From: DASWHK01 sp036398215
GTDB lineage: Bacteria; Acidobacteriota; UBA890
Direction: 5' to 3'
DNA: 54,657 bases
Assembly (NCBI GenBank): GCA_036398215.1
Contig: DASWHK010000263.1
Location: forward strand, 1-54,657
The stretch's first letter is position 1. Each line of letters opens with the position of its first letter. This document shows positions 53,496 to 54,657 of this stretch, in pieces. Below the pieces are notes generated by a model. It did not search any database. It was given only the letters and a program-made list of their open reading frames with translations, and had not been told where the DNA came from. The translations under genes were made by a program, and so were the position numbers.

Positions 53496-54657
53496 CTAGC
53501 GCCGCGCCGCCCGCAACTGCGCCAGCAGCTGCCGGAGCTCCGCGTCTTCGGGGAACAGCTCGCCGAGGCGCTCGGCGTAGGCGGTGGCGGCCTCCACGTC
53601 GCCGCGGTCGCGCTGGTAGGTGGCGAGCGCGGTCAGGAGATCCCGGTCGTAGGGGTGCCGCTCCAGCGCCGCTTCCAGCTCCCCGAGGACGAGCTCGATC
53701 CGCCCGGCGGAGACCAGGGCCACGGCGTAGACGTACGAGAAGCGCGGATTCTCCGGCGCCAAGCGGGCGGCGCGCTGCAGCGAAGCGAGGGCGCCGGCCA
53801 GGTCGCCGGCGCGCACCCGGTGCAGCCCGAGGGCATGGTGCAGCTCGGGCGCGTCGGGCCGCAGGGAGAGGGCGCGCCGCAGGACGTCGGCCTCCCGCTC
53901 GGTGCTCCCCACGGCCCGCAGCAGGTCGGCCAGGTTGAGATGGGCGGCCAGGTGCGAGGGGTCGAGCGCGAGGGCGCTCCGGTAGGCGCTCTCCGCCTCG
54001 GCGGCCCTTCCCGTCGCCGCGAACAGATTGCCGAGCGCGACCTGCGAGGACGGCTGGTCGGCGTCGACGCGAAGCGCCGCCTCGTACTCGCCGATCGCCC
54101 GGTCGACGGCCGCCGCCTGGGCCGCGGTCAGCGCGCTTCGCGGAACGGAGGCGAGCAGCCGTCCGGCCCGGGTGCGCACCGCCAGCGTGGGGTCGCCAGC
54201 CAGCGGTGAGGCGAGCTGCAGCAGCTCGGCCGCCGGCCGCCCCTCGAGGGCCTCGAGCGCGCCGAGCCGCACCAGCGGCTCGCGGTCCGCGAGGCCGCGG
54301 CGGACGGCATCCCGAGCGGCGGGCGAACGGTGTCCGGCGAGCAGCGAGAGCGCGGTCGCCCGCACGATCGGCGCTTGCGCGGCATTCTCTGCCACCGCCG
54401 CGAGGGCGGCGGCCGCCCCCGGAGCCCCTTCACGGCCGGCGTGGATCGCCCGGGCAAAGTCTGTCGCCGCGTCGTCGGGCGGCCCGTACCAGCGCTCGAC
54501 GGCGCTCGCCGCCCAGGCCGCTGGACGGTCGGCGTGACAGGCGTTGCAGGCGTTCGGCACGCCGATCGACCGGCTGAGCTCGGGGCGCGGAATCCGCAGA
54601 GAATGATCCCGGCGCGGGTCCACCTCCATGTAGGTCGTCGCCGGCATGTGGCACTCG
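53496..54657 (-). CDS. multihaem cytochrome c / HEAT / TPR protein (partial, 5' end outside window)
   Basis: The reading frame runs off the right edge; at least 387 residues are present. The edge reads ECHMPATTYMEVDPRRDH, the end of a CxxCH haem site, followed about 30 residues later by a second one, PNACNACHAD. This matches the CH-MP-TTYM pattern of multihaem cytochromes with TPR tails. HEAT-like repeats follow (ARDAVRRGLADREPLVRLGALEAL), then five or more TPRs (AIGEYEAALRVDADQPSSQVALGNLF, shown in part; AESAYRSALALDPSHLAAHLNL; ELHHALGLHRVRAGDLAGAL). It is a periplasmic electron-transfer or scaffold protein. The ATG at 54647 is internal, not the start. Confidence 0.85.
   Translation of the reverse strand, partial: ECHMPATTYMEVDPRRDHSLRIPRPELSRSIGVPNACNACHADRPAAWAASAVERWYGPPDDAATDFARAIHAGREGAPGAAAALAAVAENAAQAPIVRATALSLLAGHRSPAARDAVRRGLADREPLVRLGALEALEGRPAAELLQLASPLAGDPTLAVRTRAGRLLASVPRSALTAAQAAAVDRAIGEYEAALRVDADQPSSQVALGNLFAATGRAAEAESAYRSALALDPSHLAAHLNLADLLRAVGSTEREADVLRRALSLRPDAPELHHALGLHRVRAGDLAGALASLQRAARLAPENPRFSYVYAVALVSAGRIELVLGELEAALERHPYDRDLLTALATYQRDRGDVEAATAYAERLGELFPEDAELRQLLAQLRAARR

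Overview
The window is about 54.7 kb of very GC-rich, gene-dense bacterial chromosome. The exported protein repertoire (a VPS10/sortilin-type beta-propeller, an S9 peptidase, an M20 peptidase with a Gly/Arg-rich insert, a multihaem/TPR protein, a MacB-type permease) together with Lhr helicase, an ECF sigma factor, VapBC-like modules and the succinylase branch of lysine/DAP synthesis suggests an Acidobacteriota-like or similar soil/sediment organism. That assignment is inference from gene content; there is no rRNA or tRNA gene to anchor it.

Layout. 0-8.3 kb: citrate synthase; a roughly 177-nt structured RNA resembling 6S RNA with its own promoter and terminator; an HtrA/DegP protease; a small excisionase-type HTH protein behind a very AT-rich upstream region; a membrane GAF-GGDEF-HD-GYP protein; and an orphan RND/MacA-type adaptor. 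8.4-15.6 kb: an ECF sigma factor overlapping a class-C beta-lactamase-fold hydrolase, then a leftward coupled operon of VPS10-like propeller, CARDB/MopE-motif/fascin-like protein, and YjbQ. 15.9-22.7 kb: Lhr helicase, thiol peroxidase, and a secreted poly-threonine protein. 22.9-31.7 kb: a giant membrane protein, a coupled TolC-HlyD-MacB(permease) operon lacking its ATPase, and a VanZ-like protein. 31.7-40.7 kb: M20 peptidase, phytase-like lipoprotein, a frameshifted lipoprotein, a Phd/PIN toxin-antitoxin pair, TauE permease, S9 peptidase, a 159-bp inverted-repeat element, and a UPF0316 membrane protein.

40.9-53.1 kb is the most interesting region. Rightward lie a threonine-synthase-like PLP enzyme, a DUF1611 (DgcN-family) P-loop protein, and a fusion of a MurL-like PP-loop ATPase with a creatininase-family amidohydrolase. 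Convergent to them is an aspartate-family operon (asd, lysC, dapA, dapD, dapC). Upstream of that, beyond a second Phd/PIN pair, is an enolase-superfamily dipeptide epimerase with both catalytic lysines. DUF1611 proteins and this type of epimerase belong to families linked to D-glutamate interconversion, and MurL makes the D-Glu residue of the peptidoglycan stem. The locus may therefore couple D-Glu/stem-peptide chemistry to DAP supply. The window ends inside a multihaem cytochrome/HEAT/TPR protein.

Tight coupling is a theme. Many junctions are ATGA or GTGA overlaps. Two junctions read CTGA and may use CTG as start. The dapA-dapD junction carries a 53-bp tandem duplication that creates an 18-codon ORF with its own Shine-Dalgarno sequence.
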